A stretch of DNA of 22,620 bases from an uncultured Candidatus Melainabacteria bacterium (GCA_934747325.1 CAKVGW010000028.1:1-22620), one strand, 5' to 3'; shown: positions 7,841 to 16,424, counted from the first letter of the stretch. Notes: generated from the sequence alone by a model not told the origin. A program made the numbers and translations.

Positions 7841-7869
7841 TTTCCAAAAAAATATATTTGGTGTAAAAT
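7841..7869 (+). promoter_or_regulatory. Candidate promoter of accD-accA
   Basis: TTTCCA (7841-7846), a 17-bp spacer and TAAAAT (7864-7869). Transcription would start near 7876, leaving a leader of about 45 bases that holds the Shine-Dalgarno sequence and a small hairpin. Confidence 0.45.
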
Positions 7870-7890
7870 GTCTAAGTAAATCGTAATATT

Positions 7891-7913
7891 AGAAGGACAG
7901 TCGTTTTTGACTG
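7891..7913 (+). promoter_or_regulatory. Shine-Dalgarno followed by a spacer hairpin before accD
   Basis: AGAAGGA (7891-7897) is the only purine-rich site upstream of accD, but it is 25 bases from the ATG at 7923. Directly after it, CAGTC (7898-7902) and GACTG (7909-7913) can pair around GTTTTT. If this hairpin forms, the effective spacing becomes nine bases to ATG 7923, or three to GTG 7917, which favours the ATG. Confidence 0.5.
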
Positions 7914-7922
7914 AATGTGGAT

Positions 7923-8789
7923 ATGACAATACAAGAATGGTTCGATAAGCGAAAAGAAGCTCAAATTGAAAGACGAGCTAAAGACATGAAAGGGATTGAT
8001 GTTGAAACTCCTGAGCTTTGGACAAAATGTGTTCATTGCGATACTCAAATCCTAAAATCAGAATTAGAAGATAATATGATGGTATGCCCTCATTGCGACT
8101 ACCATTTCAGAATAAATGCAAAAACAAGAATAAATCAATTATTTGATAAAGATTCTTTTGTAGAATTTTTCAAGAATGTTCAACCTTGTGACCCTTTGAA
8201 CTTTGTTGATACAGAGTCTTATGCTGAACGCTTGAAAAAAGCACACGCTAAAACAGGTTTAGATGAAGCTGTTATTACAGGTATCGGAACAATTGAAGGT
8301 CATAAAATTGCCGCTGCAGTTATGGATTTTGCTTATATGGGCGGTTCAATGGGTAGTGTAGTTGGTGAAAAAGTTACAAGAATCATGGAAAAAGCTCTTG
8401 AACTTAAATTACCAATGCTTGCAATTACTTCATCAGGCGGTGCAAGAATGCAAGAAAGCGCATTAAGTCTTATGCAAATGGCTAAAACTTCTTGTGCGGT
8501 TGCGAGATTGGATGAAGCAGGTCTTCTTTATATTAACTTATTAACAGAGCCAACTTTTGGTGGTATCACTGCAAGTTTCGGCATGTTAGGTGATATTATT
8601 ATTGCAGAACAAGGTGCAAGAATTGGTTTTGCGGGAAGAAGAGTTATTGAACAAACAATCAGACAAAAACTTCCTGATGACTTCCAAACTGCAGAATATT
8701 TGTTAAAATTCGGTCAGGTAGATATTGTGTCTAAGAGAAAGAATTTAAGAAAAACACTTGCTAATATTTTAGACATTCACGGGGTATAG
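7923..8789 (+). CDS. accD: Acetyl-CoA carboxylase carboxyltransferase subunit beta
   Basis: Beta subunit of acetyl-CoA carboxyltransferase, which with AccA moves the carboxyl group from carboxybiotin to acetyl-CoA to make malonyl-CoA for fatty acid synthesis in the cytoplasm. The N-terminal zinc ribbon has C36-x-x-C39 and C55-x-x-C58. The crotonase-like core carries the conserved ITSSGGARMQES and EPTFGGITASF stretches. Length (288 aa) is normal. I chose the ATG at 7923 because MTIQEWFDKRK matches the usual N-terminus; an in-frame GTG at 7917 is the alternative and a stop at 7908-7910 excludes anything much longer. Only two bases separate it from accA, so the two subunits are cotranscribed and probably made in equal amounts. 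Confidence 0.97.
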   Translation: MTIQEWFDKRKEAQIERRAKDMKGIDVETPELWTKCVHCDTQILKSELEDNMMVCPHCDYHFRINAKTRINQLFDKDSFVEFFKNVQPCDPLNFVDTESYAERLKKAHAKTGLDEAVITGIGTIEGHKIAAAVMDFAYMGGSMGSVVGEKVTRIMEKALELKLPMLAITSSGGARMQESALSLMQMAKTSCAVARLDEAGLLYINLLTEPTFGGITASFGMLGDIIIAEQGARIGFAGRRVIEQTIRQKLPDDFQTAEYLLKFGQVDIVSKRKNLRKTLANILDIHGV

Positions 8790-8791
8790 AA

Positions 8792-9748
8792 ATGGCAGTA
8801 GTATTAGATTTTGAAAAACCTATTGTAGAAATACAAAATAAAATAGATGAATTAAAGAAAATGAGCGAAGAGTCCGGAATGGATTTGAATAATCAAATCG
8901 AAACTTTTGAACAACAAGCTCAAGACTATAAAAAGGAGTTGTATTCTAAATTGAAACCTTCACAAAAATTACAAATCGCAAGACATCCTGAAAGACCTAA
9001 ATTCCTAGATTATGTGAATTTAATGTGTGATGAATTCATTGAACTTCACGGGGATAGAGAAGGAATGGACGATAGAGCTATTATTGGCGGAATTGCGAAA
9101 ATTGATGGCAAACCTTTAATGATTATCGGAATTCAAAAAGGTAGAAATACAAAAGAAAACTTAGAATACAATTTTGGTATGCCACAACCGCAAGGTTATA
9201 GAAAAGCTCTAAGGTTGTTTAATCACGCAAACAAATTCAATTTGCCGATTGTAACCTTGATTGATACTCCGGGGGCATATCCAGGGATTAAAGCTGAAGA
9301 AACAGGACAAGGTGGTGCAATTGCAGTAAACCTAAGAGAAATGGCAAAATTAAATGTGCCGATTATTTCTATTATCACAGGCGAAGGCTGCAGCGGTGGT
9401 GCTTTAGGTTTAGCTGTTGCAAATAGAGTGATGATGCTTGAACATGCTTATTACACAGTAATTTCTCCTGAAGGTTGTGCTTCAATTCTTTGGAGAGATG
9501 CAGCAAGATTTGCAGATGCAGCAGAAGCTTTGAAAATCACTTCTAAAGATTTGTTGGAATTTGATATTATTGATGAAGAAATTTCTGAACCGTTAGGTGG
9601 TGCGCACACAAATTATGCAGAAGTTACTAACAATATGAAATTATCAATTATGAATGCGCTTGATGAACTTTCTAAAAAATCTTCTGAAGAATTAAGAAAT
9701 GAAAGATATGATAAATTCCGTAAAATGGGAAGATTTGTTGAAGTATAG
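8792..9748 (+). CDS. accA: Acetyl-CoA carboxylase carboxyltransferase subunit alpha
   Basis: Alpha subunit of acetyl-CoA carboxyltransferase, partner of AccD in the alpha2beta2 enzyme that forms malonyl-CoA. A short coiled N-terminus (1-65) precedes the core with ARHPERPKFLDYV, ELHGDREGMDDRAIIGG, FGMPQPQGYRKALRL, IDTPGAYPGIKAEETGQG, GEGCSGGALGLAV and SPEGCASILWRDAA, all family signatures that build the carboxybiotin and CoA sites. Length (318 aa) is normal. The ATG follows the accD stop by two bases, with GGGGT at 8781-8785 inside the end of accD as likely ribosome-binding site. The biotin carboxylase and carrier genes (accC, accB) are not in the window. A strong terminator ends the operon. 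Confidence 0.98.
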   Translation: MAVVLDFEKPIVEIQNKIDELKKMSEESGMDLNNQIETFEQQAQDYKKELYSKLKPSQKLQIARHPERPKFLDYVNLMCDEFIELHGDREGMDDRAIIGGIAKIDGKPLMIIGIQKGRNTKENLEYNFGMPQPQGYRKALRLFNHANKFNLPIVTLIDTPGAYPGIKAEETGQGGAIAVNLREMAKLNVPIISIITGEGCSGGALGLAVANRVMMLEHAYYTVISPEGCASILWRDAARFADAAEALKITSKDLLEFDIIDEEISEPLGGAHTNYAEVTNNMKLSIMNALDELSKKSSEELRNERYDKFRKMGRFVEV

Positions 9749-9766
9749 AAAATTTTATGAAATTAT

Positions 9767-9804
9767 AAAAAATGTACGCTTGAATTTTCAAGCGTACATT
9801 TTTT
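9767..9804 (+). terminator. Rho-independent terminator of accDA
   Basis: A perfect inverted repeat: AATGTACGCTTGAA (9771-9784), a TT centre, TTCAAGCGTACATT (9787-9800). It is extended by flanking A and T runs that also pair. The T-run on the + side marks the end of the accD-accA transcript. Confidence 0.9.
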
Positions 9805-9858
9805 ATTTATTTTTGAAATTACTACTTGTATTTTATTTTTGATGTGCGAAAATAGGAT

Positions 9859-10551
9859 ATGGAATTAAAGTGTAATTTTAACCCTTATTATCGTAATGAT
9901 TATGCCCAAACCCCAAAACCAACGGGCAACAGCTTTCACGGGTATGCGTTTGTGAAAAAAGCAGGTGAAAGTGCGGATATATTTATGAGAAGACCGATTG
10001 CAGAGAAAAGTGCGACCGGTCTTCGTGGTTTATTGGACAAAGTAAAACAATATGCAAAGAATTATGTGAAGAACATTGAACATACTTATGACCATAAGAT
10101 AGTGTTTGCAATGGTTGAAAAAGAATTGTTTGGAAAAAATTCAATTGATAGTTTGACTCATGATGCAGATAAATTGATATTGTATATGCTAGGTTTTCCA
10201 AAATCGTTTGTATCAAGATGGCACAGAGATCACTCCGTACATCATACGGAAAGTGGCAAGAAAGCGAATTTGAGAAGTATGATATGTGATAATATTGCTT
10301 CATCACCGGAATTTAAACCTGAAAAGAAAAAATCCTTAAGAGAGCATTATAATTCTTCTCAAGAACTTCAAAACGTAAAAGGGTTTGGTGAACTTTTAGA
10401 AAAATATAATTATGGTGAAAATTTGGATTTTGCGAAGTTGAAAGCAAAAAAGAATATTAAATACCATGGTTTTATCGGAATGGCATTTGCAACATTAAGA
10501 ACTTTGACAGTATTATTCAGAAGTGGTATTGAAAGTTCTATGATAATGTAA
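9859..10551 (+). CDS. Histidine-rich protein of unknown function, possibly DUF5662-like
   Basis: A 230-aa protein I cannot assign firmly. Residues 1-30 (with NSFHGYAF at 24-31) look like a flexible head of the kind common in lineage-specific proteins. The middle has a spaced set of histidines and acids: H79, H101-D102-x-D104-K105 in SLTHDADK, then H122, H125, H128 and H129 in WHRDHSVHH. The pattern HD.dK followed by H...HH recalls DUF5662 proteins and would suit a metal site, but this is memory-based and weak. The end (208-230) is a hydrophobic, probably membrane-associated helix. AGGA lies only one base before the ATG, so the start is uncertain. It sits alone between two terminators. Confidence 0.7.
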   Translation: MELKCNFNPYYRNDYAQTPKPTGNSFHGYAFVKKAGESADIFMRRPIAEKSATGLRGLLDKVKQYAKNYVKNIEHTYDHKIVFAMVEKELFGKNSIDSLTHDADKLILYMLGFPKSFVSRWHRDHSVHHTESGKKANLRSMICDNIASSPEFKPEKKKSLREHYNSSQELQNVKGFGELLEKYNYGENLDFAKLKAKKNIKYHGFIGMAFATLRTLTVLFRSGIESSMIM

Positions 10552-10586
10552 ATTTAGTGTTTAGAAACAAGGCGTTTATTGAATTT

Positions 10587-10614
10587 AAAAAAGACACTCG
10601 ATTGAGTGTCTTTT
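10587..10614. terminator. Bidirectional terminator
   Basis: AAAAGACACTC (10589-10599), loop GATT, GAGTGTCTTTT (10604-10614). A-rich and T-rich flanks on either side let it end both the rightward histidine-rich gene and the leftward AsmA-like gene that stops at 10621. Confidence 0.85.
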
Positions 10615-10620
10615 CTATTC

Positions 10621-13600
10621 TTATTTTTTGTTTTTATCAAACAAATGTTTTACTTTATATTTGAGCGTCTGTTTTTCTGCTTCCGAAGCTTCATGTTCTT
10701 GAACGACTTGTTCAATTGTTTCAGCCTCACTACCTTCAACAGGTTCAGGAATTGAATTTACATAATCAATTGCATCCTGATATTGAGTTTCAGTTGCAAG
10801 CCACTTGAACGATTTAATAAGTGTTAATGGTTTTGCAGCGTCACCTCTTACTACAAGTTGGAATTTAGTAGCTGAATTATCCACGTATTTATTAGAAAAA
10901 CTTGGAATAATTGCCATTTCATCTTCAGGAACCATTTCACAGAAAATAGAGAAAGCTTTAGCAGTTACAACATTCAAGCTAGCTGCACTGTTAATCAAGT
11001 TAGCAGGGTTGATTGCACCGATTGGTCCAAGCAAATTTGAAACAAGTGATGCCATTCTTGCACGAACTTTCATGTCAGCATAATTTCTTAAAATATCGAA
11101 ATCGCCAAAAATATGTAAGCTTAAAATATTACCTAATGATGTAATTGGTTCGATATGACAAATGCCATTGTTAAAACTCAATTTCCCATTTAATTCAGAA
11201 AAATGAGTCGTATCAATCGTTGTAAGTCCGCTAATTACACCACCTAAAGCTGTTTGGAAGAATTGAGATTCGCGAATATTCTCTGCAATAATCAAGTTTT
11301 CCAATTTGCCGAACGGACCGAATTGACCATCTTTAACTGAAAAATCAACATTTCCTTTCAAGCTTTTCATTTGTTCTTCATAAGTTGCACCTTTTAAAGA
11401 TAAATCAGTGCTGAAACTTGCAGTACCTGAAAGTGTATCTTTCATATTAGCACCGTCTAATAGAGCTTGTTCAACATCAATTCCCTGACCGTTTACACGA
11501 ATGTTCAAAAGTGTTGTAATCAAGTTCATTGAAATATTACCGTTTACACGACCTTTGAATATATTTGTTCTCAAGTCTCTCAAGTAGAAAATGTTTCTGG
11601 CTAGAGAAATTCTGGCTGTCGTGTTTCTTACATCAATGTTGCCTGTAATTATTCTTGTAAAATTGATTGAGCCGTTTCTTATAACTACAGGAATATCAGC
11701 GCTTGTGCTTGAAGCAGATGAAGCTGAACCACTGCTTTGTGGAACGTATTTCATAGCCTTATCGCTAACATTCATTAATTTATCAACATTCATGTATCTT
11801 GAATTAACGTCAAGGTTAAGAATATTCAAAACGTTTGAAGGAAGCAGACTAACCGTTCCTTTTGCTTGAATATCGGAGCCGTTTAAAAGTAAATCTTGTA
11901 CATCAAAATTGGCTTCTTGTCCTTTGAATTTCAAACCTGCGTTTCTCAAAGTCAACATCAATTCCGGAATTGAAAGATTTGTAGCTTCAAATCCGCCTCT
12001 TAATCTTGGGTTTGATGTTTCACCAAATATAAATGCTCTACCTTTGATGTCAAAATTAGATTGAGGGAATACATGGACTTTGCCATTCAAAGCCTTTGGC
12101 ATAGTAATTTTTAGAAGATTTATTCTATCTCCAGCAATCGTACCGTCTACGCCTAAAACTTCGTTTAAATGAACAACTTCATTGCCTTCTTCATCAACGG
12201 TCACATTTCTTGTAAACAAACCTGTTTTCTTGATTTTAATTCTATTAGGTTTAAAATCAACAACCGTTTGCAATGAAGTATTTGCACCATTAACGTTTGA
12301 AAAATCCACAGGTGTAATAAAGTTTGTTTTGTCGGCTAAAGCTTGAGCAAAAAGAGTTTGTTTGTGTTTATCACCGTCAAACGTTACTTTTACTGGAATT
12401 GTACCATTTGAGTGAATATATGGTTTGAATTCGCGTCCGATAAGTTTAATTAAATCATCGGTATGAATGTTACCGTAAGTTGTGAAGCTCAATGATTTCA
12501 ATTTGTTATAATTAATTACACTACCTGCATAATTCAATGTTGATTTGTCATTGAACAAAATTTTATTATCGCCAATAGTTATATTATTGTTTGCCAATTC
12601 CAAGTTGAATTTCGGAACAGCAATTTTCGATTTTGTTTTAGGAAGCAATAGAGCAAAATCGCTGTTGTTAATTTTTCCTGTTAGAGCCTTGCCTTGTAAG
12701 AAAAATTCACCACTCAAGTTGTTGTTTGTAACAACCATGTTTTTGTCTGAAATATTCAAGTTTGCAAGAGCGAATTTAGCAGCTGCAACAGCTTTCTTTA
12801 ATTCACCTTTCAAACCTAAATCGAAAGACGCGTCGCCTGATTTAAAATTGTATGCGTTCCTGATTTCTCTTGGCGCAAACGCGTTAAATAAAATTGGCAA
12901 AGGTATTTTCTTTGCGCTTACATTAATATCGGCAACTGATTTTTTGTCGATTTTACCGTCAATCGTAATTGGTTGATTACCGACTAAAAGGTTTGAATTT
13001 CTAATATCTAACACGTTATCGTCAAGTTTAATGTTAATGTTAGCCTTAGAAATTACATTACCGACTTTACGAACACTTAAACCGCCGTCTTTAATCAAAA
13101 TTGAACCGGTAGAAGTCAATTTTTTAAAGTTGGTTTTGATGCAGCAATCAGCTTGCAGAGCACCTGTTGCTTTAACTTGAGCCAATTCGTTATAAATATG
13201 TAATGAATCCATAAATGCTTTTGATAGAATAATCAAGTCGTTAAACTTGATATCAGCAGTTTTAATACTCATATCCATTTTTGGATGGTGACCGTAGTTT
13301 AATTTACCCAAAAGTTGGATATTTTGATTTTGCGCTGCATAAATATTTGTGTCTAAATCTACATTTGAACCGAAAGTTTTAGCTCTAAAATAACTTTCAG
13401 GTAATTTAAGGTTGCCGACTTTAAGAGTTATATTATTAATATCAAAATGACCGTAAGAAGTTAAATTGTCATTATGATTTCTTATGCGTAATTTTGTATC
13501 GAGATTTGCTTTTAAATCATAATTTCTGTACATAGTTACAGGGTTTACGAACGGTATTTCAATTCTTTCAGCCGGATCATCTTCTGAATCAAGCGAAGGT

Positions 13601-14310
13601 TCAACAGGCGGTAAAAATGTGTTTATATCAATATTTGCAGTAATATTTTTGTTTTCATCACTGAACAATTCTGCATAAGTTTTAACTTTCGCGCTTTTGC
13701 CGTTAAAATAACCTAAAACCAGTTGTTCACCTTTTAAATCCAAATAATGCTTAGATTTAAGGTCGTTTACAAGAACTCGGTAGTTGTTAAGTTTAACAGC
13801 AGGAACTTTTATTCTTATCCATGCAGGGTTGAATTTGAAACCTTCAGTTTCTGCTTGAACGGTTTGTCTGCCTTCTTCAAGCTTTTGTTCTTTTCCTGCA
13901 TTCAACAAATCTTCAACAAGTTTAACAACTTTAAAGTTTTCGTCGTTTATGATTTCCAAGTTTACAAACGGCTTTTCGACTTCTAAGCAAGAAACTTTCA
14001 CCGTTAACAATAAAAGACTTGGAAGCGAAATTCTTGTTTTAATCTTATCTGCTGAAAATAAAACCGAATTATCGGGAAGTTTAACTGATATGTTTTCAGC
14101 TTTTATACCCGCACCAAGTAGCGGAGTAGTTACAATTTTAACATTTTCAAAGTTTACGTTAAGTTTTGCTTGCTCTTTTGCAAGTTTTTGGATTTCCGGC
14201 GTGTACTGGTTTAAATCAATTACATTTGGCAGTACAAAAAGAAATCCCGCATAGGCTAAAACCATTGCACCAAGGGTAGTAAAACCTAAATATTTAAGAA
14301 ATGTTTTCAT
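10621..14310 (-). CDS. AsmA-like giant envelope protein
   Basis: A 1229-aa protein with one N-terminal membrane anchor (about 6-29) and then a very long beta-rich region, anchored in the inner membrane with the rest in the periplasm. The first 100 residues after the anchor resemble the AsmA N-terminus: IKAENISVKLPDNSVLFSAD, then leaflets of alternating hydrophobic residues. The C-terminal region around 1050-1150 (LNGKLSFNNGICHIEP, then GDFDILRNYADMKVRARM) matches the AsmA-like C-terminal domain. AsmA, TamB and YhdP relatives are thought to form grooves that carry phospholipids across the periplasm, which supports a double-membrane envelope. The last 60 residues are charged and helical. I prefer ATG 14310 to the TTG at 14316, because GGGG at 14319-14322 is eight bases upstream. 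It has its own promoter. Confidence 0.85.
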   Translation of the reverse strand: MKTFLKYLGFTTLGAMVLAYAGFLFVLPNVIDLNQYTPEIQKLAKEQAKLNVNFENVKIVTTPLLGAGIKAENISVKLPDNSVLFSADKIKTRISLPSLLLLTVKVSCLEVEKPFVNLEIINDENFKVVKLVEDLLNAGKEQKLEEGRQTVQAETEGFKFNPAWIRIKVPAVKLNNYRVLVNDLKSKHYLDLKGEQLVLGYFNGKSAKVKTYAELFSDENKNITANIDINTFLPPVEPSLDSEDDPAERIEIPFVNPVTMYRNYDLKANLDTKLRIRNHNDNLTSYGHFDINNITLKVGNLKLPESYFRAKTFGSNVDLDTNIYAAQNQNIQLLGKLNYGHHPKMDMSIKTADIKFNDLIILSKAFMDSLHIYNELAQVKATGALQADCCIKTNFKKLTSTGSILIKDGGLSVRKVGNVISKANINIKLDDNVLDIRNSNLLVGNQPITIDGKIDKKSVADINVSAKKIPLPILFNAFAPREIRNAYNFKSGDASFDLGLKGELKKAVAAAKFALANLNISDKNMVVTNNNLSGEFFLQGKALTGKINNSDFALLLPKTKSKIAVPKFNLELANNNITIGDNKILFNDKSTLNYAGSVINYNKLKSLSFTTYGNIHTDDLIKLIGREFKPYIHSNGTIPVKVTFDGDKHKQTLFAQALADKTNFITPVDFSNVNGANTSLQTVVDFKPNRIKIKKTGLFTRNVTVDEEGNEVVHLNEVLGVDGTIAGDRINLLKITMPKALNGKVHVFPQSNFDIKGRAFIFGETSNPRLRGGFEATNLSIPELMLTLRNAGLKFKGQEANFDVQDLLLNGSDIQAKGTVSLLPSNVLNILNLDVNSRYMNVDKLMNVSDKAMKYVPQSSGSASSASSTSADIPVVIRNGSINFTRIITGNIDVRNTTARISLARNIFYLRDLRTNIFKGRVNGNISMNLITTLLNIRVNGQGIDVEQALLDGANMKDTLSGTASFSTDLSLKGATYEEQMKSLKGNVDFSVKDGQFGPFGKLENLIIAENIRESQFFQTALGGVISGLTTIDTTHFSELNGKLSFNNGICHIEPITSLGNILSLHIFGDFDILRNYADMKVRARMASLVSNLLGPIGAINPANLINSAASLNVVTAKAFSIFCEMVPEDEMAIIPSFSNKYVDNSATKFQLVVRGDAAKPLTLIKSFKWLATETQYQDAIDYVNSIPEPVEGSEAETIEQVVQEHEASEAEKQTLKYKVKHLFDKNKK

Positions 14311-14337
14311 ACACAAATCCCCTTTTTCTACTTATTA

Positions 14338-14366
14338 ATTATAGAAAAAAGGGACATGTGCGTCAA
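14338..14366 (-). promoter_or_regulatory. Strong sigma70-type promoter of the AsmA-like gene
   Basis: Read on the minus strand: TTGACG (14366-14361), a 17-bp spacer and perfect TATAAT (14343-14338). The predicted start near 14331 gives a leader of about 20 bases containing the GGGG ribosome-binding site. The AsmA-like gene can therefore be expressed independently of the TPR gene upstream. Confidence 0.75.
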
Positions 14367-14411
14367 ATATCTTAAAATGTTGTGTTTCTCTTATGCAAAC
14401 TTGTTTATAGA

Positions 14412-16112
14412 TTATTCTACAGAAGCCAACATTGTGTTAATTTCAGCAATCAAATCTTCATTTTTTGTTTTTACAGCATTTACTAAAGCCTTTTTCAATA
14501 AAGATTTTGCTTTGTTTGGACTGTTAAAATCAATCATAAGTTGTGCTGCAGATTTGTAGTTTTGAGCAATTTCTTCAACTGAGTTTGATTTTTCATAATT
14601 CTTAACAGCTTCTGCATAATATTTTAAAGCTTTGTCGCCTTTTTTGAATTGAACGCATGCGTCTGCAGTATTGCTTAAAACATAACCTTTCATTGATGAA
14701 TCGGTTGTTTGTTCAATTAATTTTCTAGCTACATCATAGTATTCAAAAGCATTTTCATCATATTTGTCTGTGAAAATATTTGCCATTTTTGTTAAAGAAT
14801 CAGATTGACCGATTAAGTCATCAGATTTTCCTGCATAAGAAATTGATGTTAAATAGTGGTCTAAAGCAGGGCCAACTTCATTTACGTCATCGTAAATTTG
14901 TGCCATAGAAAAATGCGCTCTTGATTTTACGTTAACATCGGTTGTGTACTGCAAAGATTTGTTGTAACTGTTTAATGCTTGAACAAAATGGTCGTTGTCG
15001 TCATAGATTTTGCCGATTTCAAGACAAATTCTTGATTGAGTTTCTGTGTCTTTAAGTTCGCTTGCACGTGTGAAAGCTTCTTTAAAGATTTGCATTGCTC
15101 TTTGAGGATTGTTTGAAAAAGCTTGTTTTTTAGCCTCAACAAACAAACTTTTTAATCTTGTATCTTGTGGAATGATGGTTATATTTGGTTTTTTAGAAAT
15201 TGTTGCTTTAGCTTGTGTAAATTCTTCTTCTAAGCTTAATTCTTCAGGCTCAATTTCAAGAACTTCATTTTGTGAAGCTTCTTGAATCGGTACAGGTTGA
15301 ATTGCTTCTGCTTGAGGAACTGCTTGTTCTTCTTGCTGAACTTGTTGTTGAGGTTGTTGAGTTGTTTCTTTCTTTTCTTGTTGATCAGGAAATTTTACTA
15401 AGAAGTTTGGATTAATTTCTTCTTCGTTATAGCTGTAATTAATTCTTTGCAAGAATAAAGCATCAAGCCAATTTTGAACAACTTTGGAATCTTTGTTAAG
15501 AGTTTCAGAAATATATTTGTCCAATAAAGAAGCCGCAATTTTTAAGTTGCTTTGAATCATGTTAACTTGCGGTTGAGGTTCTCTTACAAGTTGTTCAACG
15601 GTTTGCAAGTATTGTGCAACTTGTTCTTCAATTTCCGGAGGAGTTGCGATTGCTTTTATTGTGTTTCTAAAATCTTTTAGGATTTGTGCAATATTAACTT
15701 TGTTGCTTCTTGCAGGTTGTTGTGGTCTTGGTGCAGACTGTTGTTGAACTGGTTGCGCCATTGGTTGATAACCTGCTTGAGCTGCTTGATATTGCATTGC
15801 ATTCATTTGATGAGGTTGATTGTTAATTCTCATCGGAGGAGGGGTTTGAACCTGATAAACCTGACGGTTAGGAGTTCCGCTGTAAGCATTTTGAGCGGGT
15901 GAATATATTGCTTGACGCGGTGCGCCTGCTTGTTGTTGAATATCTTGCGCACGACCACGAGCAATGGTTTGTTGGTTCTGACGTTGCTGTTGTTGGTCTT
16001 GGGCGTTGCCGTTATGACCATCTTTGTCAGTACCTTCGTTACCTGCGTTATAATTGCCTGTGCCTCTTTGAGGATAAGGGCGTGGGCGTACTGTATTCAT
16101 TGTGTTAAACAA
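14412..16112 (-). CDS. Gln-rich TPR protein
   Basis: A 566-aa protein with two halves. Residues 1-135 are low complexity, rich in Gln, Pro, Asn and Ala (QDQQQQRQNQQ near 38-48). A helical segment (136-230) is followed by another Gln/Glu-rich linker (about 243-300). From about 318 to 560 come roughly six tetratricopeptide repeats, e.g. RICLEIGKIYDDNDHFVQAL and the following NSYNKSLQY, and later GDKALKYYAEAVKNYEK. It has no signal peptide or membrane helix. TPR arrays bind partner proteins, so a cytoplasmic scaffold is likely; its partner is not indicated. The start is a TTG at 16112, because the purine-rich GGAAGGACGG ends eight bases upstream; the first ATG (16100) would be 20 bases away. It lies upstream of the AsmA-like gene, in the same direction. 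Confidence 0.85.
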   Translation of the reverse strand: MFNTMNTVRPRPYPQRGTGNYNAGNEGTDKDGHNGNAQDQQQQRQNQQTIARGRAQDIQQQAGAPRQAIYSPAQNAYSGTPNRQVYQVQTPPPMRINNQPHQMNAMQYQAAQAGYQPMAQPVQQQSAPRPQQPARSNKVNIAQILKDFRNTIKAIATPPEIEEQVAQYLQTVEQLVREPQPQVNMIQSNLKIAASLLDKYISETLNKDSKVVQNWLDALFLQRINYSYNEEEINPNFLVKFPDQQEKKETTQQPQQQVQQEEQAVPQAEAIQPVPIQEASQNEVLEIEPEELSLEEEFTQAKATISKKPNITIIPQDTRLKSLFVEAKKQAFSNNPQRAMQIFKEAFTRASELKDTETQSRICLEIGKIYDDNDHFVQALNSYNKSLQYTTDVNVKSRAHFSMAQIYDDVNEVGPALDHYLTSISYAGKSDDLIGQSDSLTKMANIFTDKYDENAFEYYDVARKLIEQTTDSSMKGYVLSNTADACVQFKKGDKALKYYAEAVKNYEKSNSVEEIAQNYKSAAQLMIDFNSPNKAKSLLKKALVNAVKTKNEDLIAEINTMLASVE

Positions 16113-16173
16113 TATAAACCGTCCTTCCTTTAATAATATCGGAACTATTAAAGAACTCTTTATTTTTTAGGGA

Positions 16174-16199
16174 AAATATCATACGTTTGTATGATATTT
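16174..16199. promoter_or_regulatory. Palindrome upstream of the TPR gene
   Basis: AAATATCATAC (16174-16184), loop GTTT, GTATGATATTT (16189-16199): a perfect 11-bp inverted repeat. It lies 60-90 bases upstream of the TTG start, has no T-run, and contains a TATGAT -10-like hexamer on the minus strand. That placement suits an operator over the TPR promoter. Confidence 0.4.
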
Positions 16200-16254
16200 G
16201 TTTAATGAAAGATTTTAAAAAGTCATAATAATGGAGTAAATATTAAAAAAACAG

Positions 16255-16283
16255 TTGATTTTTTTATATTTACCTGATAAATT
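16255..16283 (+). promoter_or_regulatory. Weak candidate promoter for the foldable RNA and tRNA
   Basis: TTGATT (16255-16260), a 17-bp spacer and TAAATT (16278-16283). Both boxes match consensus at four of six positions. A transcript from about 16290 would run through the foldable segment and the tRNA to the terminator at 16505-16530. Confidence 0.35.
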
Positions 16284-16294
16284 GAATATATTGA

Positions 16295-16396
16295 GTTGTC
16301 ACAACCTGTGGCATTGCAAGGGAAGGTGACTAAATGTCACGTTACCGCCGCAATAGGTAGCGCCGCTAGCGCAAGACACAGGCAAGGCGAAACAAC
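16295..16396 (+). ncRNA. Candidate structured RNA, unknown class
   Basis: A GC-rich island in AT-rich surroundings, with nested complementary pairs: GTTGT (16295-16299) with ACAAC (16392-16396); CCTGTG (16305-16310) with CACAGG (16377-16382); ATTGC (16313-16317) with GCAAT (16350-16354), enclosing GTGAC-TAAAT-GTCAC (16326-16340); and a side hairpin GCGC-CGCTA-GCGC (16360-16372). This gives a closing stem with two arms. It does not match SRP RNA, RNase P, tmRNA or 6S RNA motifs that I know. It could be an independent small RNA or the processed 5' leader of the tRNA transcript. The strand is inferred from the neighbouring tRNA. Confidence 0.4.
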
Positions 16397-16424
16397 TAAA
16401 TAATAAGACGCCATACTTTAATAA

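Noticed and set aside
12545..12976. Rightward 143-aa open frame inside the AsmA-like gene
   Set aside because: It is antisense to a clear coding region; its composition is what the beta-rich sequence gives on the opposite strand.
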